DNA of 13,230 nucleotides from an uncultured Ruminococcus sp. (GTDB lineage: Bacteria; Bacillota; Clostridia; Oscillospirales; Acutalibacteraceae), in NCBI GenBank assembly GCA_902773155.1, contig CACYDK010000064.1, forward strand, positions 1-13,230. Direction: 5' to 3'. How positions within the stretch are numbered: the stretch's first letter is position 1; every line of letters begins with the position of its first letter. Positions 7,884 to 13,230 of the stretch are shown here, piece by piece. The notes under the pieces were generated by a model. It saw only the letters and a list, made by a program, of their open reading frames with translations. It was not told where the DNA came from and made no database searches. The position numbers were made by a program, and so were the translations under genes.

Positions 7884-7919
7884 AAAAAAAGATTCCGGAC
7901 GAAAATCTCAGCGCCCGGA
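7884..7919 (-). terminator. Rho-independent terminator after the BofC-like gene
   Basis: On the minus strand an AGATT/AATCT stem (7908-7904 with 7894-7890, 9-nt loop) runs directly into a T-run (7890-7884). An alternative, wider stem TCCGG/CCGGA (7919-7915 with 7898-7894) uses overlapping bases. Either gives a hairpin plus U-tract. It would end the transcript of the small gene and insulate the fab promoter about 50 bp further on. Confidence 0.65.
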
Positions 7920-7992
7920 GAAAGGTGTTTTTCTCTTTATTTTTCATAATAATACGCAAGCAAGGCGTGCGCCGCAGTTGCGGGGTGTTGTC

Positions 7993-8325
7993 TTAACTGC
8001 AATAGTCCTCCAGTACTCGCCGAAGCTCGTTTTTTGTCCTTAGCTCAATTCCGTCCCTCAAAAGCCGACGGTCGCTCTCTGTAAGCGTTGAAACCGGGGT
8101 GTCGGTCAGGATCGTTTTTCCGTTTTCGGTATTCTTGACAGCGATTCTTCCGCTCTTTTCGGTTACGATGTAGAGCGCAGGGGGCGAGCTTGAGGCGGAC
8201 GCCGCTTCAAAGTGCGGCGCGGTCTCGGGGGGATAAAATCTCACCTCGGCGTTTCTGTCTATAAAAACTGTTAGCGCGAAAAGCGTGTATATTGCTATCC
8301 CTGTGAACAAAATCAACTTTTTCAT
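7993..8325 (-). CDS. Small membrane-anchored or secreted protein, probable BofC C-terminal domain
   Basis: 110 aa. Residues 4-22 (LILFTGIAIYTLFALTVFI) form a signal peptide or single membrane anchor. A Ser/Ala/Pro-rich spacer (about 37-49) leads to a compact domain that starts YIVTEKSGRIAV and ends LTESDRRLLRDGIELRTKNELRRVLEDYCS (given here as one block in pieces: DRRLLRDGI, NELRRVLEDY). That pattern recalls the BofC C-terminal domain common in Clostridia, named after the Bacillus sporulation protein that restrains the SpoIVB protease. This is from memory of the family, not a search. It lacks the BofC N-terminal domain and stands alone. The ribosome site GAGGTG lies about 5 nt from the ATG. 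It is divergent from the PBP gene and followed by its own terminator, so it forms a single-gene unit. Confidence 0.7.
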   Translation of the reverse strand: MKKLILFTGIAIYTLFALTVFIDRNAEVRFYPPETAPHFEAASASSSPPALYIVTEKSGRIAVKNTENGKTILTDTPVSTLTESDRRLLRDGIELRTKNELRRVLEDYCS

Positions 8326-8367
8326 ACGAACACCTCACCATTATTTTTTTCAAAAAAATCGGTATTA

Positions 8368-8397
8368 TTCATACATTTTTCTGCGAAAAACCGTCAA
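8368..8397 (-). promoter_or_regulatory. Possible promoter of the BofC-like gene
   Basis: On the minus strand TTGACG (8397-8392), an 18-bp spacer and TATGAA (8373-8368, 4 of 6) lie about 43 bp upstream of the ATG. The -35 is good and the -10 mediocre. I see no convincing sporulation-sigma (F, E or G) motif, but degenerate sites could escape the eye. Confidence 0.4.
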
Positions 8398-8435
8398 AAT
8401 TCTATAGGAAAAGAAAAGAAATTGCTTCCAAAAGG

Positions 8436-8464
8436 TTTATTTTTTCAAACAATAATGGTATAAT
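8436..8464 (+). promoter_or_regulatory. Extended -10 promoter for the PBP gene
   Basis: A perfect TATAAT (8459-8464) is preceded by TGG (8456-8458), making an extended -10. The -35 region (TTTATT, 8436-8441, 17-bp spacer) is poor, which is usual for extended -10 promoters. Transcription would start near 8471, giving a leader of about 60 nt. A 12-bp palindrome follows at 8473-8484. Confidence 0.65.
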
Positions 8465-8472
8465 AACAGAGC

Positions 8473-8484
8473 ATAATTAATTAT
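8473..8484. repeat. 12-bp perfect palindrome at the predicted PBP transcription start
   Basis: ATAATTAATTAT reads the same on both strands and begins 8 bp after the -10 box. It could be an operator, but an all-A/T palindrome in an A/T-rich spacer has a fair chance of being accidental. Confidence 0.3.
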
Positions 8485-8533
8485 TATGAGGCAGTATGTT
8501 TACGATAGAGTTTTGAAATAAGGAGAATTCCCT

Positions 8534-10930
8534 ATGCGTGAAACAGATATTAGTAAATTTACGGGTACCGATACCGAGCCCAAATCCGACAGTGGAGTAA
8601 AAAGGCTTTTAAAGGCGGTAGGACGTGTTTTGTTCACCGCTCTTATGGTTATGGTATCTACCGGACTCGTCATTTTTATTGCTCTGTCCGTTTATATCGG
8701 AGGGATCGCCGCTGAGCCTACAGGCATAAACCTTAAGGCGAAATCGATGAACCAGACGAGCTTTATCTACGTAAAAAACAAGAAGGGCGAGTTTAAAAAG
8801 TATCAGTCTCTCTACGATACCGAGAACCGAGTGTGGGTCGATTTCGACAAGATCCCCGACAATATGAAGAACGCTATGATAGCGATCGAGGACAGGCGCT
8901 TCGAGGAGCATCACGGCGTCGACTTCGTCCGAACCATGGGAGCCATATTCAACCTCACCAGCGGACAGTCATCCTACGGCGGCTCGACTCTTACCCAGCA
9001 GCTCATAAAAAATATTTCCGACGACAACGAGGTTTCGCTAAACCGTAAGATCCGCGAGATCGTAAAAGCGCTTAAGCTCGAGAACGAGTACACCAAGGAT
9101 CAGATCCTTGAGGCCTACTTGAACGTCGTAAACTTCGGAAACAACTGTCAGGGCGTTCAGGCCGCGGCCAACCTCTATTTCGGCAAGGGTATCGAGAAAT
9201 GCTCGCTCGCTCAATGCGCGGCGATAGCAGGAATCACCCAGAATCCCAGCCGCTTCAATCCTCTTATTTATCCCGAGGAGAACAAAAAGCGCCGCGATCT
9301 CGTTCTTTCCGAAATGCTCGACCAAGGCAAAATCACTCAGCAGGAGTACGATGAAGCCAAGGCTGAGTCGGACAAGATGAAATTTGTCGGCTATAAAAAG
9401 AGCAACAAAGCGACTATAACCAAAAGAGTTCAGAACTGGTATCTCGACGAGCTCCAGAACGATCTCACCAAGGATTTGGCAACTCTCTACAACATCAGCG
9501 AGAAGGCCGCCTCGGATATGATTTTTACCGAGGGACTTAAGATTTACTGCGCTATGGATCTGGAGGCTCAGGAGTATCTTGAAAAGGCCGCAATGGAAAT
9601 CGACGCGTCCTACGACACCGGTCTCCAGTGCGCCGCAACTATGATCGACTTCAAGGGAGCGATTATCGCGACGACAGGCTCCTCTCAGGAAAAGACGGCG
9701 AACCTTCTCTTCGACCGCGCTACCGACTCGGTTCTTCAGCCCGGTTCCTCGATAAAGCCCGTGGTCGTATATCCGTACGCTATCGAAAAGAAGAAGCTTT
9801 ACTATAGCTCCGTTGTAAAGGACGAGCCGCTCGAAAGCTACCGCGTCGACGAGTACGGCAACCTTGTACCCGGTCCGAACAACTGGTACGGTAGCTATAA
9901 CGGCAATATGCTTCTTCCGGACGCTATCGAATGGTCTGCGAACGCTACGGCCGCTCAGGTCATGAATATGATCTCCCCCGAGAACGCCTATAAGCAGGCT
10001 ATAACCCTCCAGGGCTTCGAGCATCTTAAGGAGGCCGATAAGGTCAACACCGGTTCGCTTTCCATCGGAGGTATGCAGGGCGGTGTAACCGTCAGAGAAA
10101 TGGCCGCTACCTATTGTTATATCGGCAACGGTGGAAAGTACTACAAGCCCTATACCTATTACTATGTCACCGATTCCGAGGACAATGTTATAATAGATAA
10201 CAGGGACACGATCCCCAAGGAAAGCTATTCTCCGGAGACTGCTTATATTATGAACAGGCTCTTACATTATAATATGGTTTATTCCCAGCATACTCACGCT
10301 CACCTCGCAAGGGTTGACGGTTGGGATATCGCCGGAAAAACAGGTACCACCGACTCCGACAAGGACTCGTGGTTCTGCGGAGTTAGTCCGTACGCCTCAA
10401 TGGCGGTCTGGACGGGCTTCGATCAGCCGGATTCGATCTCCGAAAACGGCAAGAACGTCGCGTCTTCTCTGTTTAGCCGGGTAATGGGACATTACCTTGA
10501 GGGCAGAAAGCAGAAGGAATTCAAGCGTCCGAGCACAATTATTGAGGCTAATTTCAATCCCTCAAACGGTGCTGTATATAATATCGGTTCAGCCACCGAC
10601 GGACAGTATATCGGATATTATACCGAGGACAATATACCCGAGGATGGCTACTCCGAGGATTACGTCGACTACTATTACGACGATTCGTCCTATGACGACT
10701 CCGGAGAAAGCGACGACGCCGGGCTTACTGACGACAATGACGCCAGCCAGGTTGAGATCGACGTCGATACTCCGACCGAGGCCGAGGACGGCGGCGAGGA
10801 ACAGCCTGCCGATGAAGGCGGAGGCGAAGAACCCGCACCCGATGAAGGCGGAGGCGAAGAACCCGCGCCAGATGAAGGCGGAGGCGACGAAGAACCGCAG
10901 GTAGACGATAATCCGGCGGACGCAGAATAA
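8534..10930 (+). CDS. Class A penicillin-binding protein (transglycosylase/transpeptidase) with acidic C-terminal tail
   Basis: Bifunctional peptidoglycan synthase, 798 aa, anchored by a membrane segment (about 31-58) with a short basic cytoplasmic N-terminus. The GT51 domain follows (about 95-265): EDRRFEEHHGVD with catalytic E119, GGSTLTQQ (149-156), and RKIREIVKALKLE with E175. The transpeptidase domain (about 365-650) has SSIK with nucleophile S405 and K408, SAN (468-470) and KTGT (602-605). All catalytic motifs are intact. After about 670 the protein becomes low complexity: a Tyr/Asp/Glu-rich part, then repeats of DEGGGEEPAP. Residues past 690 are not needed for either fold and would be outside the cell. 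The start at 8534 has AAGGAG 8 nt upstream. It is followed after 26 nt, without a terminator, by hom. PBP1A/PonA-like; the exact paralogue is not assigned. Confidence 0.96.
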   Translation: MRETDISKFTGTDTEPKSDSGVKRLLKAVGRVLFTALMVMVSTGLVIFIALSVYIGGIAAEPTGINLKAKSMNQTSFIYVKNKKGEFKKYQSLYDTENRVWVDFDKIPDNMKNAMIAIEDRRFEEHHGVDFVRTMGAIFNLTSGQSSYGGSTLTQQLIKNISDDNEVSLNRKIREIVKALKLENEYTKDQILEAYLNVVNFGNNCQGVQAAANLYFGKGIEKCSLAQCAAIAGITQNPSRFNPLIYPEENKKRRDLVLSEMLDQGKITQQEYDEAKAESDKMKFVGYKKSNKATITKRVQNWYLDELQNDLTKDLATLYNISEKAASDMIFTEGLKIYCAMDLEAQEYLEKAAMEIDASYDTGLQCAATMIDFKGAIIATTGSSQEKTANLLFDRATDSVLQPGSSIKPVVVYPYAIEKKKLYYSSVVKDEPLESYRVDEYGNLVPGPNNWYGSYNGNMLLPDAIEWSANATAAQVMNMISPENAYKQAITLQGFEHLKEADKVNTGSLSIGGMQGGVTVREMAATYCYIGNGGKYYKPYTYYYVTDSEDNVIIDNRDTIPKESYSPETAYIMNRLLHYNMVYSQHTHAHLARVDGWDIAGKTGTTDSDKDSWFCGVSPYASMAVWTGFDQPDSISENGKNVASSLFSRVMGHYLEGRKQKEFKRPSTIIEANFNPSNGAVYNIGSATDGQYIGYYTEDNIPEDGYSEDYVDYYYDDSSYDDSGESDDAGLTDDNDASQVEIDVDTPTEAEDGGEEQPADEGGGEEPAPDEGGGEEPAPDEGGGDEEPQVDDNPADAE
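10811..10887 (+). repeat. 30-bp tandem repeat in the PBP tail
   Basis: Two full 30-bp units (10811-10840 and 10841-10870) differ at only two bases. A third partial unit begins at 10871 and matches for its first 17 bases. Each unit encodes DEGGGEEPAP. Such near-identical in-frame repeats can gain or lose copies by slippage, changing tail length without a frameshift. Confidence 0.9.
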
Positions 10931-10956
10931 GCAAAAATTCCGAAAGGATGGGTAAA

Positions 10957-12198
10957 ATGATAGAAGTAGCAATAATGGGACACGGAGTTGTCGGCTCGGG
11001 CGTAGCTGAGATCCTTCGTACTCATAAGAAAAAGCTGTTTGCAAGCGTAGGGGAGGAGCTTCATATCAAGAAGATCCTCGATCTCAGAGAATTTCCCGAG
11101 TCCCCGTTTGCGGAAAGATTTACAAAGAACTTCGACGAAATTATCAACGATGTTGAGATCCGCGTTGTAGCCGAGGTCATGGGCGGTATTCATCCCGCTT
11201 ATGATTATACAAAGGCTCTGCTAAAGGCCGGAAAAAGCGTTGTTACCTCCAACAAGGAGCTTGTAGCCAAAAAAGGAGCTGAGCTTCTCGAAATCGCTAA
11301 GACTAACAACGTGAACTACCTCTTCGAGGCCTCTGTCGGCGGCGGTATTCCGATAATCAGACCGATGAACCAGTGCCTTGTCGCCAATAACGTCAAGGAG
11401 GTTGCGGGAATCCTAAACGGCACCACAAACTTTATCCTCACCAAGATGTTCAACGAGGGAATGGAGTTCGACTCGGCTCTGAAGCTTGCTCAGGAGCTTG
11501 GCTTTGCCGAGCGCAATCCTGCGGCTGATATCGAGGGTCACGATTCCTGCAGAAAAATCTGTATCCTGGCCTCGCTCGCCTTCGGAAAGCACGTATATCC
11601 CGATAATATACATACAACAGGTATTACAAATATTACCCTCGACGACGTTAAATACGCCGCTTCGAGAGACTGCGTGATCAAGCTCATCGGCGACGTTAAG
11701 GTTCTCCCCGAGGGCAAGATGGACATTCTCGTAGCGCCAATGCTCGTAAGCTGTCACAGTCAGCTCGGCACTATAGAGAACGAATTCAACGGAATAATGG
11801 TTCGCGGCGACTGCACCGGCGACGTAGTATTCTACGGAAAGGGCGCGGGCTCAATGCCCACAGCTTCCGCTGTTGTGGCCGACATGGTCGATTGCTGCCA
11901 TCACCTCAAAACCCGCCGTTACCTCTTCTGGGCTGACAGCGATAACGGAAACGTTATTCCCTACAGCGAATCTGAGACAGCTATGTATGTCCGCATAAGC
12001 TCCGATTACAGCGAGTCGGTTCTTATTAAGGCCAAGGAGCTCTTCGGTGAGCTCGAGGTTCTCGATTCCGGTGATAAGCACAACGAGATCGCGTTTGTGA
12101 CCCCGGTTATGAAAATAGGCGAGATCGACGCTCTCCTTGAGAAGCTCACTGACGGAAAGGCCGAGGTCAGCTCCAAGATTAGGGTAAGCGATTTTTAA
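10957..12198 (+). CDS. hom: Homoserine dehydrogenase
   Basis: Reduces aspartate semialdehyde to homoserine, the branch toward threonine and methionine. 413 aa. N-terminal Rossmann motif GHGVVGSG (8-15); TSNKELVA (97-104) with K100; FEASVGGGIPII (123-134); LNGTTNFIL (153-161). The catalytic block GFAERNPAADIEGHDSCRK has D196 and K200 four apart, as in the yeast enzyme. A C-terminal ACT-like domain (about 342-413) lacks the usual D-x-P-G-V-L loop, reading DYSESVL. An in-frame ATG at 10948 was rejected: AAAGG would touch it directly, whereas that same AAAGG sits 9 nt before 10957. It lies 26 nt after the PBP gene and upstream of lysC. thrC and thrB are not in the window. Confidence 0.96.
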   Translation: MIEVAIMGHGVVGSGVAEILRTHKKKLFASVGEELHIKKILDLREFPESPFAERFTKNFDEIINDVEIRVVAEVMGGIHPAYDYTKALLKAGKSVVTSNKELVAKKGAELLEIAKTNNVNYLFEASVGGGIPIIRPMNQCLVANNVKEVAGILNGTTNFILTKMFNEGMEFDSALKLAQELGFAERNPAADIEGHDSCRKICILASLAFGKHVYPDNIHTTGITNITLDDVKYAASRDCVIKLIGDVKVLPEGKMDILVAPMLVSCHSQLGTIENEFNGIMVRGDCTGDVVFYGKGAGSMPTASAVVADMVDCCHHLKTRRYLFWADSDNGNVIPYSESETAMYVRISSDYSESVLIKAKELFGELEVLDSGDKHNEIAFVTPVMKIGEIDALLEKLTDGKAEVSSKIRVSDF

Positions 12199-12207
12199 TC
12201 AGTATAT

Positions 12208-12235
12208 TATTTCTAAAAAAGAAATATTTTATAAT
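12208..12235 (+). promoter_or_regulatory. Possible lysC promoter with overlapping hairpin
   Basis: A perfect TATAAT (12230-12235) lies in the hom-lysC gap, but no good -35 is found at 16-18 bp. TATTTC (12208-12213) and GAAATA (12221-12226) form a 6-bp A/T stem with a 7-nt loop followed by TTTTAT. This could instead be a weak terminator for hom or an operator. The two readings exclude each other in part. Confidence 0.35.
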
Positions 12236-12281
12236 GGCTGGTCTTTAAAAAGCCGGCCGTGAAAACGTTCTCTGCGTTTTC
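12236..12281 (+). promoter_or_regulatory. Two hairpins in the lysC leader
   Basis: Hairpin 1 pairs GGCTGG (12236-12241) with CCGGCC (12253-12258), with an inner CTT/AAG step. Hairpin 2 is a perfect 7-bp stem GAAAACG/CGTTTTC (12261-12267 with 12275-12281, 7-nt loop). Hairpin 2 ends about 12 nt before the lysC ribosome site. Neither is followed by a T-run, so they are not intrinsic terminators. The leader is too short for a lysine riboswitch. Confidence 0.5.
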
Positions 12282-12304
12282 TATGGTGTAAAAGGAGTAA
12301 TCAA

Positions 12305-13230
12305 ATGAGTCTAATTGTACAGAAATTCGGCGGCAGCTCAGTTGCCGACGCCGAGCGCGTCTTTAACGTGGCGCGTATCGTAACCGAAACCTATTCCAAG
12401 GGCAACGACGTCGTTGTTGTTGTCTCCGCTCAGGGAGATACGACCGACGACCTTATAGCCAAGGGCAACGAGATTAACCCGAACGCCTCAAAGCGTGAGC
12501 GCGATATGCTCGTTTCCGCCGGAGAGCAGATTTCTATCGCTCTTCTTTCTATGGCTATCGAGAAGCTCGGTTATCCTGTAGTTTCTCTTCTCGGCTGGCA
12601 GGCCGGATTCCAGACCAGCTCAGCCCATACCATGGCGCGTATCAAGCGCGTTATCCCTAACCGAATCCGCAAGGAGCTCGACAAGAAACGTATAGTTATC
12701 GTTGCCGGCTTCCAGGGCCTTTCCAAGTACGACGATATTACAACCCTCGGCCGCGGAGGCTCCGATACTTCTGCCGTAGCTATAGCCGCGTCGATGCACG
12801 CCGACCTCTGCCAGATTTATACAGACGTTGAGGGCGTTTATACCGCCGATCCGCGTAAGGTTCCAAACGCCCGCAAGCTTGAGTCGATTTCCTACGACGA
12901 AATGCTTGAGCTCGCCACGCTTGGAGCACAGGTTCTTAACAACCGTTCGGTCGAGATGGCAAAGAAGTACAATATTGAGTTAGAGGTACTCTCGAGTCTG
13001 GTAAAGGCTCCGGGTACTATTGTAAAGGAGAAGAGCAAAATGGAGAAAATGTTAATCGGCGGTGTCGCAAAGGATACAGAGGTAGCGCGTGTTTCGGTGA
13101 TCGGGATTCCCGACGAGCCCGGCCTCGCCTTTAAAATGTTCTCAAAGCTTTCGGCTAAGAACATCAATATCGATATAATCCTCCAGTCGATCGGTCGTGA
13201 CGGAAAGAAGGATATCACCTTCACCGTTCC
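12305..13230 (+). CDS. lysC: Aspartokinase (partial, C-terminus off the right edge)
   Basis: Phosphorylates aspartate, the first step toward lysine/diaminopimelate, threonine and methionine. 308 codons are visible of about 400 expected. The N-terminal kinase has KFGGSS (7-12), SAQGDTTDDL (41-50), SAGEQIS (71-77) and GRGGSDTSAVA (149-159). The regulatory part starts near 250, with a first ACT domain at ARVSVIGIPDEPGLAFKMF (261-279), which keeps the P-G loop. It is monofunctional as far as seen (no fused Hom, which is separate upstream). AAAGGAG lies 7 nt before the ATG. It sits 106 nt after hom. Codon 246 is an ATG with its own ribosome site, described separately. Confidence 0.97.
   Translation, partial: MSLIVQKFGGSSVADAERVFNVARIVTETYSKGNDVVVVVSAQGDTTDDLIAKGNEINPNASKRERDMLVSAGEQISIALLSMAIEKLGYPVVSLLGWQAGFQTSSAHTMARIKRVIPNRIRKELDKKRIVIVAGFQGLSKYDDITTLGRGGSDTSAVAIAASMHADLCQIYTDVEGVYTADPRKVPNARKLESISYDEMLELATLGAQVLNNRSVEMAKKYNIELEVLSSLVKAPGTIVKEKSKMEKMLIGGVAKDTEVARVSVIGIPDEPGLAFKMFSKLSAKNINIDIILQSIGRDGKKDITFTV
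13025..13042 (+). promoter_or_regulatory. Internal ribosome site and in-frame start for a putative LysC beta subunit
   Basis: AAGGAG (13025-13030), 9 nt, then ATG (13040-13042), which is codon 246 of lysC and in frame. The product would begin MEKMLIGGVAKDTEV and contain only the ACT regulatory region. Bacillus subtilis aspartokinase II is known to consist of alpha and beta subunits made from one gene through an in-frame internal start at about this residue, so the same arrangement is likely here. The downstream part is beyond the window. Confidence 0.6.

Noticed and set aside
7739..7992. A hidden acpP or small gene upstream of fabK
   Set aside because: No frame with an ACP-like DSL motif is visible. 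The stretch is explained by leader, promoter and terminator.
9038..10024. Long open frame antisense to the PBP gene
   Set aside because: It lies fully opposite a strongly supported gene with all catalytic motifs, has no convincing start signal and no recognisable domains. Long antisense frames are expected from this codon usage.
10948..10956. hom start at 10948
   Set aside because: The AAAGG directly abuts this ATG; it is correctly spaced (9 nt) for the in-frame ATG at 10957.
12199..12304. Lysine riboswitch or T-box upstream of lysC
   Set aside because: The spacer is only 106 nt, well below an L-box (about 170 nt or more), and no T-box sequence or terminator/antiterminator pair is seen.
1..13230. 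A novel defence, mobile or secondary-metabolite system
   Set aside because: All sizeable genes have clear core-metabolism or cell-wall identities except the small BofC-like gene. No integrase, transposase, att-like repeats or CRISPR-type spacing were seen.

Overview
The window looks like chromosomal core metabolism from an anaerobic Firmicute of class Clostridia, probably the Oscillospirales/Ruminococcus side. The signs are a clostridial-order fatty-acid operon with FabK instead of FabI, a short streptococcal-type AccA, strong AGGAGG-like ribosome sites on nearly every gene, sigma-A-type promoters, and a small BofC-like protein, a family known from spore formers. The genus-level guess is inference; the class-level guess is fairly secure.

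Layout. Positions 1 to 7738 are one tightly packed minus-strand operon for type II fatty-acid synthesis, transcribed in the order fabK, fabD, fabG, fabF, accB, fabZ, accC, accD, accA (accA runs off the left edge). It makes malonyl-CoA (four-subunit acetyl-CoA carboxylase), moves malonyl to ACP (FabD) and elongates the chain (FabF, FabG, FabZ, FabK). A good promoter (TTGACA, 17 bp, TAAAAT) lies at 7804-7832, with an 8-bp direct repeat around its -35 box. fabH, acpP and a FabT-type regulator, often found at the head of clostridial fab operons, are absent here.

Positions 7993 to 8325 hold a small minus-strand gene for a membrane-anchored or secreted protein with a probable BofC C-terminal domain. 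It is followed by a terminator-like hairpin that separates it from the fab promoter. The 208-bp gap at 8326-8533 carries divergent promoters.

On the plus strand, 8534-10930 encodes a class A penicillin-binding protein with an acidic, partly tandemly repeated C-terminal tail. It is followed after 26 nt by homoserine dehydrogenase (hom) and then by aspartokinase (lysC), cut by the right edge. Aspartokinase feeds both threonine/methionine (through Hom) and diaminopimelate/lysine, so this side links cell-wall polymerisation with the pathway that supplies a wall precursor. lysC has an internal ribosome site and in-frame ATG at codon 246, just ahead of the ACT domains, as described for the two-subunit Bacillus aspartokinase II.

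No mobile element, CRISPR array, tRNA, rRNA or recognisable riboswitch was seen, and no clearly novel multi-gene system. The points worth a second look are regulatory (fab promoter repeats, lysC leader hairpins and internal start), the PBP tail and the orphan BofC-like gene.
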